From the NCBI GenBank assembly GCA_007693635.1, contig REDE01000094.1:1-50843 (forward strand): a DNA stretch of 50,843 nt, written 5' to 3'. How positions within the stretch are numbered: position 1 is the stretch's first letter; every line of letters begins with the position of its first letter. Under the pieces are notes generated by a model. It worked only from the letters and a program-made list of their open reading frames with translations, did no database searches and was not told where the DNA came from. This DNA is from Flavobacteriales bacterium (GTDB lineage Bacteria > Bacteroidota > Bacteroidia > Flavobacteriales > Schleiferiaceae). Of this stretch, positions 17,383 to 25,848 are shown in pieces. The translations under genes were made by a program, and so were the position numbers.

Positions 17383-19371
17383 TTATTTCAGAACAAGTTC
17401 AACGGTGCTATTGGGCTTGATTTTTGTCCCAGCACCCGGATATTGATTATGTACATTGCCGTTTCCATGAATGGTAATTCTGAGTCCAGCATTTTCTAGC
17501 ATCGCAATGGCTTGATGGCCGGGCATTCCTCGTAAATCTGGTAAATTGTTCTGGTGCAGTTGATTGCTTATGTTTTCGAGAGGTAGACTAGCAAATTGTT
17601 TGGGGTTAGTAAGGGACTCAATTTCTACGGGTATTTCCGTGTATAAATTGTCGGCAATAATCTTGGCTACCGGTGCGGCAACGGTGCTTCCGTAATAACC
17701 TATTTGTGGATTGGGAGAATTGATGACAACAATAATGGAATAGCGGGGTTGATTTGCCGGGAAATATCCCGCAAAAGAAGCTTGGTATTTTGGTGATGAT
17801 TTGTCTGCTCTCCAGTATTCTAGTTGACAAGTTCCGGTTTTTCCTGCCATTTGGTAAAGATTACTACGAATGTTTTTTGCCGTTCCTTCGGTGACGACTC
17901 TTTCTAGAAGATTTTGAACTTTGGCAATATTTGTGGGTGAAGCGATTGAGGGGTTAATGACTATGGGTTCGAATCGTTGAACCAGTTTTCCGTGAGCTCG
18001 AATTTCCTCTACGAGATAGGGTTTTAGCATAATGCCATTATTAGCAACTGCGTTGTACAGTGTAAGAATTTGCAATGGTGTCATGCTGGTTTCGTATCCG
18101 AAGGCCATCCAAGGCAAGGTAATTCTCGACCAGCTGGCGTCATTTGGATGGGGGATTTTGGGTTTTCCCTCTCCTACGATTTCGGGCTCTAAGGGTTTAT
18201 GTAGTCCTAATTTGTACAGTCGATTCACAAAATTTTCCGGACGATCTCCGTAGAGTTCATGTACGATACGCGCAAAGCCTACGTTTGAGGATTTGATGAA
18301 TACATCGCCTAAGGAAATAGGTCCAAACCCACCACCTCCAGCGGCAACGTTAGCGTCGCGAACATTGGCTCCAAATATTTCCCAAACGCCATTTTGTGTG
18401 TCCACAATTGTGTTGGTATCCACTTTACCGTCTTCAAGTAGCGCAATTAATGTAGCGAGTTTAAAAGTAGAGCCAGGTTCCGTACTCTCCCAAATGGCGT
18501 AATTTCGCTTTTCGTAATAATGACCACGTGAATTTCTCCCCAGATTTGAGATCGCGCGAATGGCTCCGGTTTGCACGTCCATAACAACTGCCGTTCCGTG
18601 ATCTGCTTCATATTTTTCCAAATAACTAAGCAGAGCATGATGGGTGATGTCTTGAATTCGCGTGTCTATAGTTGTAACGATATCGTGTCCATCTCGAGGT
18701 TCTGTTAGATAGCCCTCGTGTAAGGGTTTGTAGTTGCCTTGCGCAATTTTTTGCATGAGCTTACGTCCGTCGGTGCCTGCTAAAATGTGCGCAAAAGCGC
18801 CTTCTAATCCAGCGGCCGAGTTCTGCTTTTCATAGCCGATGGTTCGTTCGGCTATTTTATCTAACGGCATTTTGCGGTAGTTTTTCTGCTCGGCAATAAG
18901 GCCGCCTCGGTATTTTCCCAGTTTGAAAATTGGCAGCTCCTTGAGTTTGATGAGGGTGTTGTAACTGGTTGACTTCGTGATGGGAACATATCGGTTTCCC
19001 GACTTACGAGAGGCGGAAAGTGTGCTTTTCCACTGGGAAGCATTTTTTTCTGGAAACAATTTGGCGAGACCAGCAGCTAGTTCATCAATACCTTCATTCC
19101 AATCATTTTCACGCACACTTACCGGATCCATGTAGATGTCAAATACGGGCATGCTGGTGGCCAATAGTTTTTCATCGCTACTGTATATGTTGCCTCTTCC
19201 TGCTGGGATACTGATTTCCCTTATGAGTTGGTGTTCGCTTTGTTCACGAATTTCTGGACCGTCAATAAATATGAGCACCACCAACTTGAACATTACCCCA
19301 ATCGCAATCGCAATGGGGAACATGCCAAATAGAATGAGGCGTTTGTTCATATTTGTACGTGGGTCGGTCAC
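17383..19371 (-). CDS. ftsI: septal transpeptidase FtsI (PBP3) with C-terminal PASTA domain
   Basis: 662 residues. One N-terminal membrane helix (LILFGMFPIAIAIGVMFKLV) is followed by the PBP dimerisation domain and the transpeptidase domain. The catalytic SxxK is in EPGSTFKLATLIA (~310), the SxN motif in KSSNVGFARI, and the KTG motif in MAGKTGTCQLEYW. The last ~60 residues form one PASTA domain (LPDLRGMPGHQAIAMLENAG). It crosslinks septal peptidoglycan together with FtsW. It overlaps ftsL by 4 nt (ATGA type). Confidence 0.97.
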   Translation of the reverse strand: MTDPRTNMNKRLILFGMFPIAIAIGVMFKLVVLIFIDGPEIREQSEHQLIREISIPAGRGNIYSSDEKLLATSMPVFDIYMDPVSVRENDWNEGIDELAAGLAKLFPEKNASQWKSTLSASRKSGNRYVPITKSTSYNTLIKLKELPIFKLGKYRGGLIAEQKNYRKMPLDKIAERTIGYEKQNSAAGLEGAFAHILAGTDGRKLMQKIAQGNYKPLHEGYLTEPRDGHDIVTTIDTRIQDITHHALLSYLEKYEADHGTAVVMDVQTGAIRAISNLGRNSRGHYYEKRNYAIWESTEPGSTFKLATLIALLEDGKVDTNTIVDTQNGVWEIFGANVRDANVAAGGGGFGPISLGDVFIKSSNVGFARIVHELYGDRPENFVNRLYKLGLHKPLEPEIVGEGKPKIPHPNDASWSRITLPWMAFGYETSMTPLQILTLYNAVANNGIMLKPYLVEEIRAHGKLVQRFEPIVINPSIASPTNIAKVQNLLERVVTEGTAKNIRSNLYQMAGKTGTCQLEYWRADKSSPKYQASFAGYFPANQPRYSIIVVINSPNPQIGYYGSTVAAPVAKIIADNLYTEIPVEIESLTNPKQFASLPLENISNQLHQNNLPDLRGMPGHQAIAMLENAGLRITIHGNGNVHNQYPGAGTKIKPNSTVELVLK

Positions 19372-19706
19372 TTTTCTACGTAAATTATATTTGGTGGTGT
19401 AGGACTTTCTATTAAATCAATCGCCGATGCCCGGAACACAACTTTTGATCTTGAACTTTCTTTCATTAGTCTGCTGCGGGTATCGATATATCGACTGTTA
19501 TACTCTTTCATTTCCGATCGCAGGCGCTGAAGTTCATGTACTTTTACCTCAATCAGATGTCCACTGTAAATGCTAATTCCAGCCAAAACGGCTAAATACA
19601 GAACGGTTGGCCAGTATCGCTGAATTTTTGGGTCGAGGAGAAATTCCCCGGAAACGATACTGCCGGTTTTGTTGCGCGGTTTTTCTGTTGTGCCTTTCTC
19701 TTTCAT
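19368..19706 (-). CDS. ftsL: FtsL-like divisome protein
   Basis: 112 residues. A polar N-terminus of ~30 residues, one membrane helix (YWPTVLYLAVLAGISIYSGH), then a helical, coiled-coil-prone periplasmic stretch. This is the topology of FtsL, which recruits and activates FtsWI with FtsB and FtsQ. Sequence similarity in this family is weak, and the call rests on topology and on its place between rsmH and ftsI, overlapping both by 4 nt. Confidence 0.85.
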   Translation of the reverse strand: MKEKGTTEKPRNKTGSIVSGEFLLDPKIQRYWPTVLYLAVLAGISIYSGHLIEVKVHELQRLRSEMKEYNSRYIDTRSRLMKESSRSKVVFRASAIDLIESPTPPNIIYVEK

Positions 19707-20611
19707 AGTCTTTCGGCTATTCGCATTTTTGCACTTCTCGCTCGCGGGTTAATCGATATTTCTTGGTCTGATGGCACAATGGGTTTGCGTGAAATTCCTT
19801 TGAAGGGAAGTAGGCGCTTTCCAAAATCATCACGTATGGGCTCATCGTCGGTATTTCCACTGCGAATTAGATGTTTTACCATTCGGTCCTCCAACGAGTG
19901 GTAGGTAATACTCACAAATCTTCCTTCGGGTTTAAGTACCGAGGCAATCTGTTCCAAGAACTCTTCAAGCGCACCCATTTCGTCGTTGACTTCAATGCGA
20001 AGGGCTTGAAATACTTGCGCCTTAACGGACGACAAATGCTTGGGTGAGTAGGCTTTTTCAATGATATGAAGCAGCTCAAAGGTGCTTGTTATGTCTTTCT
20101 CCGCTCGGGCTTTTGCAATTAAATGCGCGAGATATCCAGCGCGAGGAACTTCTCCATATTTCGAGAGTATTCTTCGCAATTCGCTTTCGTCGTACTGATT
20201 GATTACGCCAGCAGCGGTTAAGGGCGTTTCTGGATTCATTCGCATATCGAGTTCAGCATCGAACCGAAACGAAAAACCCCTTTCCGCAGCGTCAAACTGA
20301 TGCGATGAAACCCCGAAATCTGCGAGTATGCCATCTACCTGCGTAACGCCATATAGGCGTAACGCTTTTCGTAATTGACGGAAATTTTGGGCGATAAGTG
20401 TAAATCGTGAATCTTTTAACGCGTTTTGGCGCGCATCAGGATCTTGATCAAAAGCTAATAATCGCCCACCTTGACCAAGATTTCTTAAAATCAGACTGCT
20501 GTGGCCGCCACCTCCAAAGGTCGCGTCAACATAAATGCCGTTTGGCTGTATATTTAACGCTTCAATGGATTCATCAAGCAATACAGGATTATGATAGGGG
20601 GTTGTGCTCAT
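19703..20611 (-). CDS. rsmH: 16S rRNA (cytosine(1402)-N(4))-methyltransferase
   Basis: 302 residues, normal for RsmH/MraW. The SAM-binding motif is YVDATFGGGGHSSLIL (~27-42). DGILADFGVSSHQFDAAERGF is near 95-115, and the C-terminal VSITYHSLEDRMVKHL holds conserved catalytic-region residues. The enzyme N4-methylates C1402 in the ribosomal P site. Its ATG at 20611 lies inside the end of mraZ (23-nt overlap), and its end overlaps ftsL by 4 nt. Confidence 0.97.
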   Translation of the reverse strand: MSTTPYHNPVLLDESIEALNIQPNGIYVDATFGGGGHSSLILRNLGQGGRLLAFDQDPDARQNALKDSRFTLIAQNFRQLRKALRLYGVTQVDGILADFGVSSHQFDAAERGFSFRFDAELDMRMNPETPLTAAGVINQYDESELRRILSKYGEVPRAGYLAHLIAKARAEKDITSTFELLHIIEKAYSPKHLSSVKAQVFQALRIEVNDEMGALEEFLEQIASVLKPEGRFVSITYHSLEDRMVKHLIRSGNTDDEPIRDDFGKRLLPFKGISRKPIVPSDQEISINPRARSAKMRIAERL

Positions 20612-21071
20612 CCGGTCCGAATTGTCCCATTACATCTTCAGCTAAAGCACCAAAGTCCACCTGATCATCGTTGATGATCTTTTCATACGTGTCTTTGTCC
20701 CAAATTTCGATGATACGCCCCGCAGCACTGAGAATGATCTCTTCTTTAATACCAGCAAAAGCTCCAAGCTCCTTGGGTATTAGTAGGCGTCCATTTCCGT
20801 CAACTTCCACAATTCGAACTCCCGCAGTATACATCCTTATGAAGTCTGCATTCTTTTTTACAAAACGGTTGAGCCGATTGAGTTTTTCCATGACGGTATT
20901 CCATTCTTGCATGGGATAAAGTTCCAAGCAAGATTGAAAAACACTGCGCTTCACTACAAATCCATCGGATATCACTCCCTGCAACTGCCTTTTTAATGCA
21001 GCGGGAAGTGCTACCCGGTTCTTGGAATCGGGCTTACATTCATGAACACCAATGAGATTGAGCTTAGTCAC
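20589..21071 (-). CDS. mraZ: transcriptional regulator MraZ (GTG start)
   Basis: 160 residues. Two AbrB/SpoVT-like swapped-hairpin domains, the first carrying HECKPDSKNRVALPAALKRQ and the second VEVDGNGRLLIPKELGAFAG. MraZ binds repeated boxes upstream of its own gene and controls the dcw cluster. The frame is open up to a GTG at 21104, but that codon lies inside an MraZ box and upstream of the -7 promoter element, so the GTG at 21071 is chosen. It is preceded by AGAAG and gives the family-type N-terminus TKLNLIG. The gene heads the 14-gene cluster. Confidence 0.93.
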   Translation of the reverse strand: MTKLNLIGVHECKPDSKNRVALPAALKRQLQGVISDGFVVKRSVFQSCLELYPMQEWNTVMEKLNRLNRFVKKNADFIRMYTAGVRIVEVDGNGRLLIPKELGAFAGIKEEIILSAAGRIIEIWDKDTYEKIINDDQVDFGALAEDVMGQFGPDEHNPLS

Positions 21072-21092
21072 GTACTTCTGTTTTTCAAGGTT

Positions 21093-21100
21093 CAAATATA
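21093..21100 (-). promoter_or_regulatory. -7 promoter element of the dcw cluster
   Basis: TATATTTG on the minus strand matches TAnnTTTG exactly. The inferred start near 21089 gives an ~18-nt leader to GTG 21071. No TTG lies at -33: that space is filled by the MraZ boxes. Confidence 0.7.
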
Positions 21101-21148
21101 CCACTTTGTTCCACTTTACACCACTTTGTTAATAAGTTTTCCCACTTT
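21101..21148 (-). promoter_or_regulatory. MraZ operator: four AAAGTGG boxes
   Basis: On the minus strand AAAGTGG occurs at 21101-21107, 21111-21117, 21121-21127 and 21142-21148. The first three have an exact 10-nt period and the fourth is two turns (21 nt) further. This is the arrangement of MraZ boxes described in other phyla (AAAGTG-type in mollicutes, TGGG-type in E. coli). The nearest box abuts the -7 element. Confidence 0.8.
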
Positions 21149-21304
21149 GTTTCGAAGCATCCTCATTTTGGTGTCGTAAAATGTCTTGGATTATCGCTGG
21201 TTTTTGGCTTTTCAGCTCTTCAGAAAAAACTGCTAACGGAGGGTATTTTTGCTAAAATTTTGTTTTAGATTTCTTGGCGTCAGCATTTTTCAATCTTGCC
21301 ATCG

Positions 21305-21312
21305 TACTTTTG
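21305..21312 (+). promoter_or_regulatory. promoter of the CotH-SDR transcription unit
   Basis: TACTTTTG matches TAnnTTTG. The inferred start near 21316 leaves ~18 nt to ATG 21334. No clear -33 TTG at the right spacing. The stretch 21149-21304 holds nothing else I can identify. Confidence 0.5.
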
Positions 21313-21333
21313 CGGATTGACTGCTATACACTT

Positions 21334-23760
21334 ATGGATATAGAATTTCCCAAGCAATTGATTTTTCTCTGTGGGGGCAAAAGGAAGTATGTGCTTCAAC
21401 TTTTGATCCTGCTGAATGTATTTTTTATAGGTGAGACGCAGGCGCAAGACTTCCCGGTAATTAATGAGGCTTGCAACCATTATTTTAATTCGGTGGTGGA
21501 TAGGGAGGGTGATGGCTCCGCTTGGGTGGAGTTGTACAACCCAACCGATTCGGTGATTTCAATGAATGCTTGGTATTTATCGTCGGATACTTTTAATCTT
21601 CGAATGTATCCGCTACCAGATACCTTGATTTATCCCGGAAAATTTTTATTGATTGCTCTTTCGGGGAAGTATAGTTCGAATACATATATCATTGATGGTC
21701 ATTTTGCATGGTCAAAAGATCAGCCCCGTCTGTTTTTATCGGATAGTGTGGGCGTACGTGATCAGATTCATATGCCCGATTTGCCGTATGATCATAGCTA
21801 CGGTAGAGTAAGTGATGGCGATAGTTTGTGGGAGGCTTTTCGTTTGCCCACGCCGGGAGCGACAAACTTTGGCGCAAAGCGCTTCGTGCCCATTACCGAA
21901 CAATTGACGGTTTGGCCTTTCTCCGGCTGGTATCAGGTAGATAGTATTCGTTTAGAAGTCGGGTCTTCAGCTTCTGATTTGGAAATCCGTTACGCGTTTC
22001 AAGGCTTTTCTCCTGAGGATTCTTCAGCTTTTGTGTACTCCAATTCAGCTTGGATTTATCCGCATCAAAGCGATACTTTTGCGTGGATCCCCACTACGGT
22101 GAATTCCTTGGAGAGTCTGTTTCGCTGGCGCCAACCTCAGAATGTTCCCTCATTTGTCAACACTCTCAGCATTGCGGGATATCGTAACGGCGAGCGTGTA
22201 ACACCCTATTATTATCGTCACTACTTCATGCAGCGTTCTGCGCCAAGTTTTAATTTGCCAGTGATTTCGATACAAACCCCGCCGGATAATTTGTTTGGAT
22301 TTGAACGGGGAATTTATGTCCCTGGGCGCGTACACGCAGAAACGCCGGTGACGAGTTGGCCGTGGGGAACGGGAAACTTTCACGAGCGAGGAAGGGCATG
22401 GGAACGCCTAGCGCATCTGTCTTTTTTTGAGCCTGACGGAAGTCTGGCTTTTGAGCAAAATTTGGGTTTGCGAATTCATGGCGGTGGAAGTCGTGCCTTG
22501 CCTATGAAGAGCTTGAGACTTTATCCAAGAGGAATTTACGGTGAATCGCGTTTGCGGTATCAGTTTTTTCCAGAACGCGATTTTACAAATTACAACCGAA
22601 TTTTACTCCGAAATAGCGGTCAAGATTTTGTGAAAACGATGTTTACCGACGCTATGGTGAGTCATATTGTGGCTCCATTGGATTTGGATAGACAGCTTTC
22701 TCAGGCCGCGGTTCACTATATAAATGGTGAATTTTGGGGGGTGATTAACATTCGAGACCGCATCGATGAACACTTTATATCCTACACCCGAAATGTGCCG
22801 GAGGAGCAGGTGGAATTGATAGAGGTGTTTAGACCAACTCAGGAAGAAGAAGACAATGGTTGGTCCAGATTTATGTTACAGCTATACGATTTTGATGACT
22901 ATAATGATGATGGTTTTTTCGATTTTATGGAGGAACATCTCGATATTGATAATTTGATAGACTATCTAATAGTTCGCTTATATATTGGCTCGTTTGATTG
23001 GCCCGGGAATAATCGAATGGTTTGGAGAGATAAACGGGGTGGGCGATTCCGAAATATCCTTTTCGACAACGATCATACTCTAGAAAGATATGATTTCAAT
23101 ACTTTTGAATTGGCCCTAAACCCTAATGGTCCATTTTGGCCCAACCCTCGCTGGTCAACAGCACTTTTTCGAGCAGCAATGCAAAATGATATTTTTTTGG
23201 AAAAATTTATTGCTCGAAATGCCTGGATGATTAAAGAGATTTTCGCTCCAGAGCGCCTTACAGCAATTTTAGATTCGTTTGTAGAGCTCTATGAGCCGGT
23301 GATGTTTGACCAAATTTCTCGCTGGCAAAAACCGGGAGAAAATATCGGAGCATGGTATTTTTATCTGCAATTTATACGAGAATTTATTGTGAAACGACCT
23401 TGCTTTATGCGACAGTTCACCATTGATCAGTTCAATTTGCACTGGACATACTTAGCGGAGCTCGAATGTGAGAACCGGCAATTGGAAAATAGTTCGCAAT
23501 CTTCAAAGTTGAGAATGGAGGTGTTTCCCAATCCTAGTGACGGTCAATTTACACTGGCCGGACTAATCACGCCATATTCAAAAGTGAAAATTTCCGTTTC
23601 TAACACCTTGGGTCAAACGGTGCATAATGAAAGCTCATTTATAGATGCTTCTTATCTGATCAAACATTTTGACTTGCGACTTAATCTGCAACCGGGTGTT
23701 TACTATATTCGGGTGGAAAATGAGGGAGCGGTCGCGGTGTTGCGCTACATAAAAAATTAA
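21334..23760 (+). CDS. secreted CotH-kinase family protein with lamin-tail and type IX sorting domains
   Basis: 808 residues from ATG 21334. A signal peptide (KRKYVLQLLILLNVFFIGET, then AQAQ-like cleavage) is followed by a lamin-tail-like beta domain (~40-150, VWVEL-type WVELYNPTDSVISM), a linker, and the CotH region (~300-650) with LGLRIHGGGSRALPMKSL, NGEFWGVINIRDRIDE and the acidic FDNDHTLERYD. The last ~80 residues form a type A T9SS sorting domain (VFPNPSDGQFTLAG to YYIRVENEG). CotH proteins are atypical protein kinases, first known from spore coats. This one would be exported and placed on the cell surface. The open frame reaches a TTG at 21274, rejected because the promoter lies between. 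The SDR gene follows after 4 nt. Confidence 0.87.
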   Translation: MDIEFPKQLIFLCGGKRKYVLQLLILLNVFFIGETQAQDFPVINEACNHYFNSVVDREGDGSAWVELYNPTDSVISMNAWYLSSDTFNLRMYPLPDTLIYPGKFLLIALSGKYSSNTYIIDGHFAWSKDQPRLFLSDSVGVRDQIHMPDLPYDHSYGRVSDGDSLWEAFRLPTPGATNFGAKRFVPITEQLTVWPFSGWYQVDSIRLEVGSSASDLEIRYAFQGFSPEDSSAFVYSNSAWIYPHQSDTFAWIPTTVNSLESLFRWRQPQNVPSFVNTLSIAGYRNGERVTPYYYRHYFMQRSAPSFNLPVISIQTPPDNLFGFERGIYVPGRVHAETPVTSWPWGTGNFHERGRAWERLAHLSFFEPDGSLAFEQNLGLRIHGGGSRALPMKSLRLYPRGIYGESRLRYQFFPERDFTNYNRILLRNSGQDFVKTMFTDAMVSHIVAPLDLDRQLSQAAVHYINGEFWGVINIRDRIDEHFISYTRNVPEEQVELIEVFRPTQEEEDNGWSRFMLQLYDFDDYNDDGFFDFMEEHLDIDNLIDYLIVRLYIGSFDWPGNNRMVWRDKRGGRFRNILFDNDHTLERYDFNTFELALNPNGPFWPNPRWSTALFRAAMQNDIFLEKFIARNAWMIKEIFAPERLTAILDSFVELYEPVMFDQISRWQKPGENIGAWYFYLQFIREFIVKRPCFMRQFTIDQFNLHWTYLAELECENRQLENSSQSSKLRMEVFPNPSDGQFTLAGLITPYSKVKISVSNTLGQTVHNESSFIDASYLIKHFDLRLNLQPGVYYIRVENEGAVAVLRYIKN

Positions 23761-23764
23761 TCAC

Positions 23765-24484
23765 ATGCTAGAAAACTTCCATACTTATGTAATGATCTCT
23801 GGAACTTCATCGGGTTTGGGTAAGGCTTTGGCTGAAGATTGGTTAAGTATGGAAGGTGTTTTGGTGGAAGGTCTTTCGAGGAGAAGTTCAATTAAACACC
23901 CCAGATATGTCCATCAGTTTGTTGATTTGTCCGATGAAAAGCAAATTCAAAACGTGAAAATCAATTTTCCAAAGGGAATTCAGCGAGCTGTTCTGATCAA
24001 TAATGCGGGCACAATTAATCCTGTGGGAATCATTGATACAGTGGATTCATCTTCGGTTGCGGCACATTTCCGACTGAACATCTTCGCGGTTTATAGCTTG
24101 ATGCAAAACTTTTTGATCAATCATCCAAAGGGGGCTCTGCCTCACATCGTGAATATTAGCAGTGGAGCCGGCAGCTATCCTGTGCGTGGTTGGGCGGCTT
24201 ATTGTGCTTCGAAAGCAGCTGTGGATGCAATGACTAAGGTAGTGGCTGAGGAACATCCTGATATTCCTGTTTGGTCCTTGGCTCCAGGGATAGTTGATAC
24301 AGACATGCAAAAGCAAATCCGCAATTCTGACCCCAATACGTTTCCAGAACACCAGCGATTTGTGGATTATCACAAAAATGGGAGTTTGATTACACCAACT
24401 CGCATTGCTCAAAAAATCAATGAGTTGATTCGAAATCCCGAAAGAATTCAACAGCCCGTTTTTTCCATTCGCGATTATTTGTAG
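23765..24484 (+). CDS. short-chain dehydrogenase/reductase, sepiapterin/benzil-reductase-like
   Basis: 239 residues, a classical SDR. The cofactor motif ISGTSSGLGKALAED is at ~12-26, NNAG at ~80, the catalytic Ser in NISSGAGSYPV (~133-143), and YxxxK as YCASK (~151-155). The C-terminal LAPGIVDTDMQKQIR resembles sepiapterin reductase and YueD-type benzil reductases, so an NADPH-dependent carbonyl reductase is likely. The substrate cannot be read from sequence. It starts 4 nt after the CotH gene and probably shares its mRNA. Confidence 0.87.
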   Translation: MLENFHTYVMISGTSSGLGKALAEDWLSMEGVLVEGLSRRSSIKHPRYVHQFVDLSDEKQIQNVKINFPKGIQRAVLINNAGTINPVGIIDTVDSSSVAAHFRLNIFAVYSLMQNFLINHPKGALPHIVNISSGAGSYPVRGWAAYCASKAAVDAMTKVVAEEHPDIPVWSLAPGIVDTDMQKQIRNSDPNTFPEHQRFVDYHKNGSLITPTRIAQKINELIRNPERIQQPVFSIRDYL

Positions 24485-24549
24485 TAACTCGTTCGCGACT
24501 AAATCATATTTAGTTGCAAGCTTGCGTGATATCGTATTTGTCTAACATT

Positions 24550-24557
24550 TACCTTTG
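24550..24557 (+). promoter_or_regulatory. promoter-like element in the 24485-24735 gap
   Basis: TACCTTTG matches TAnnTTTG. It is followed by a short inverted repeat (GCTTAT at 24562-24567 and ATAAGC at 24579-24584) and a 26-codon open frame at 24560-24640. It may serve the lipoprotein gene at 24736 with a leader of ~170 nt. No -33 at good spacing. Confidence 0.35.
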
Positions 24558-24735
24558 TGATGCTTATAGCAAAAAAGCATAAGCTTGAGTTGACTTTAGA
24601 TGATAAATTTTTTGAAATGCTTCGGACTATTGGCCAATAACACAAAGGTCCCTTTTCAAATGCTCAATTAGTCTGCTCAATAATTCATTTGAATCCTTTT
24701 TGCACGTGTTTTTTAATCACCAGATATCGCAACTT

Positions 24736-25344
24736 ATGACCAAACATTTACCCCCAAACGCAATTTTTACGAGCAAGACTTTGTTGATCGGTTTCCGAAA
24801 AAGTCAGTTGGTTAAATACGCGTATACCGTCCTTTCGTTGATTATGGTTCTTTCGTGCTCGAAAGACCCTGGAGTAATCCTTCCCGATCCGCCGCCTTCA
24901 CCTCCCTCTACTTTGGAGGAGCAATTGCGAGGATCCTGGACTGCAGATTACGTTAGTTATGCATTTGAAGTTGGTTTTGATCCGGGAATAGGTATCGAGG
25001 TTCCGTTTACCAGTCGGGGTATAGTGGATAATCCTAACTCCACTATGGAGTTTATCCCGGCAGCACAACTCGTTGATTATCGCTTGTCCGCAACGGTGAA
25101 CTTCATCATTCCCGGCCTCAATTTTCCAATTCCAATTCCTTTGTCATTTAACGGATCGGGTGATTACATTATCCAAGGAAAGCAAATTATAGTCAATGAG
25201 CCTAGAGGTGTCCGGCGATTTGAGGTGCTTTCTCACGGCCCTTTTCATCTGACCCTCTTCACCGTACAGCCGGCAACGGTTCCTCTTTTGGGCGCCATTG
25301 ATGTGGACTTAATTATCAACTACGTTTTTGATGATGTTGAATAG
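24736..25344 (+). CDS. hypothetical lipoprotein
   Basis: 202 residues from ATG 24736. The hydrophobic segment YAYTVLSLIMVLSC ends in a lipobox-like VLSC, followed by the proline-rich PGVILPDPPPSPPS and then a beta-rich domain of ~140 residues that I do not recognise. The Cys is ~42 residues from this ATG, long for a lipoprotein signal. A TTG nearer the hydrophobic segment (QLVKYAY) could be the true start, as could the TTG at 24700. Presumed outer-membrane-associated, possibly a small lipocalin-like or DUF domain, function unknown. Confidence 0.7.
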   Translation: MTKHLPPNAIFTSKTLLIGFRKSQLVKYAYTVLSLIMVLSCSKDPGVILPDPPPSPPSTLEEQLRGSWTADYVSYAFEVGFDPGIGIEVPFTSRGIVDNPNSTMEFIPAAQLVDYRLSATVNFIIPGLNFPIPIPLSFNGSGDYIIQGKQIIVNEPRGVRRFEVLSHGPFHLTLFTVQPATVPLLGAIDVDLIINYVFDDVE

Positions 25345-25358
25345 CCAATCATTGTATC

Positions 25359-25706
25359 ATGGATGTTGAGTCTCTCAGACAGTATTGCTTACAAAAGCCA
25401 CACACGACCGAAAGTTTTCCCTTCGACGAAGTCACATTGGTATTTAAGGTTCACGGAAAGGTCTTTGCAATTATTGGTTTGGAATGGGAAAATACGGCAA
25501 TTAATCTCAAGTGCGACCCCGAAAAAGCAATAGAACTGCGCGAGACTTACCCCGGAATGGTAATTCCTGGTTATCATTCCAATAAGCGACATTGGAACAC
25601 CGTCTACACCGAATCCTTATCGCCCCTATTAGTCAAAGAATGGATCGACCACTCATACGATTTGGTGTTTGCTAAATTACCAAAACGCCTTCGAGATTCC
25701 CAGTAA
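25359..25706 (+). CDS. MmcQ/YjbR family protein
   Basis: 115 residues, the full length of the family. Signature pieces are an N-terminal YCLQKPHTTESFPFDEVTLVFKV and the C-terminal SNKRHWNTVYTESLSPLL with WIDHSYDLVFAKLP. The fold is cyclopaedic CyaY-like/YjbR, often annotated as DNA-binding but with no proven biochemical role. It lies 14 nt after the lipoprotein gene, probably in the same unit, and ends ~75 nt before the miaB promoter. Confidence 0.9.
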   Translation: MDVESLRQYCLQKPHTTESFPFDEVTLVFKVHGKVFAIIGLEWENTAINLKCDPEKAIELRETYPGMVIPGYHSNKRHWNTVYTESLSPLLVKEWIDHSYDLVFAKLPKRLRDSQ

Positions 25707-25780
25707 TGGGTCGCCTTTTTTTTGCAGAATACGCAACGGAACAAATAATGAGTATTCTGCCATAATGGCACTTTTATTCG

Positions 25781-25788
25781 TACTTTTG
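25781..25788 (+). promoter_or_regulatory. promoter of miaB
   Basis: TACTTTTG matches TAnnTTTG. The inferred start near 25792 would leave a ~57-nt leader to ATG 25849, or ~6 nt to the alternative ATG 25798. Confidence 0.55.
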
Positions 25789-25848
25789 TAGCCTGTAATG
25801 GGCATTTTGAATGCTTGTTCTATTATCAACTACAATACACAACGATAT

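Noticed and set aside
21072-21104. Upstream GTG start for mraZ at 21104
   Set aside because: It lies inside an MraZ box and upstream of the TATATTTG element, and the added residues are unlike the family N-terminus.
24485-24735. tRNA or riboswitch in the 250-nt gap
   Set aside because: No cloverleaf, T-arm sequence or known aptamer core could be found; only a promoter-like element and a short inverted repeat.
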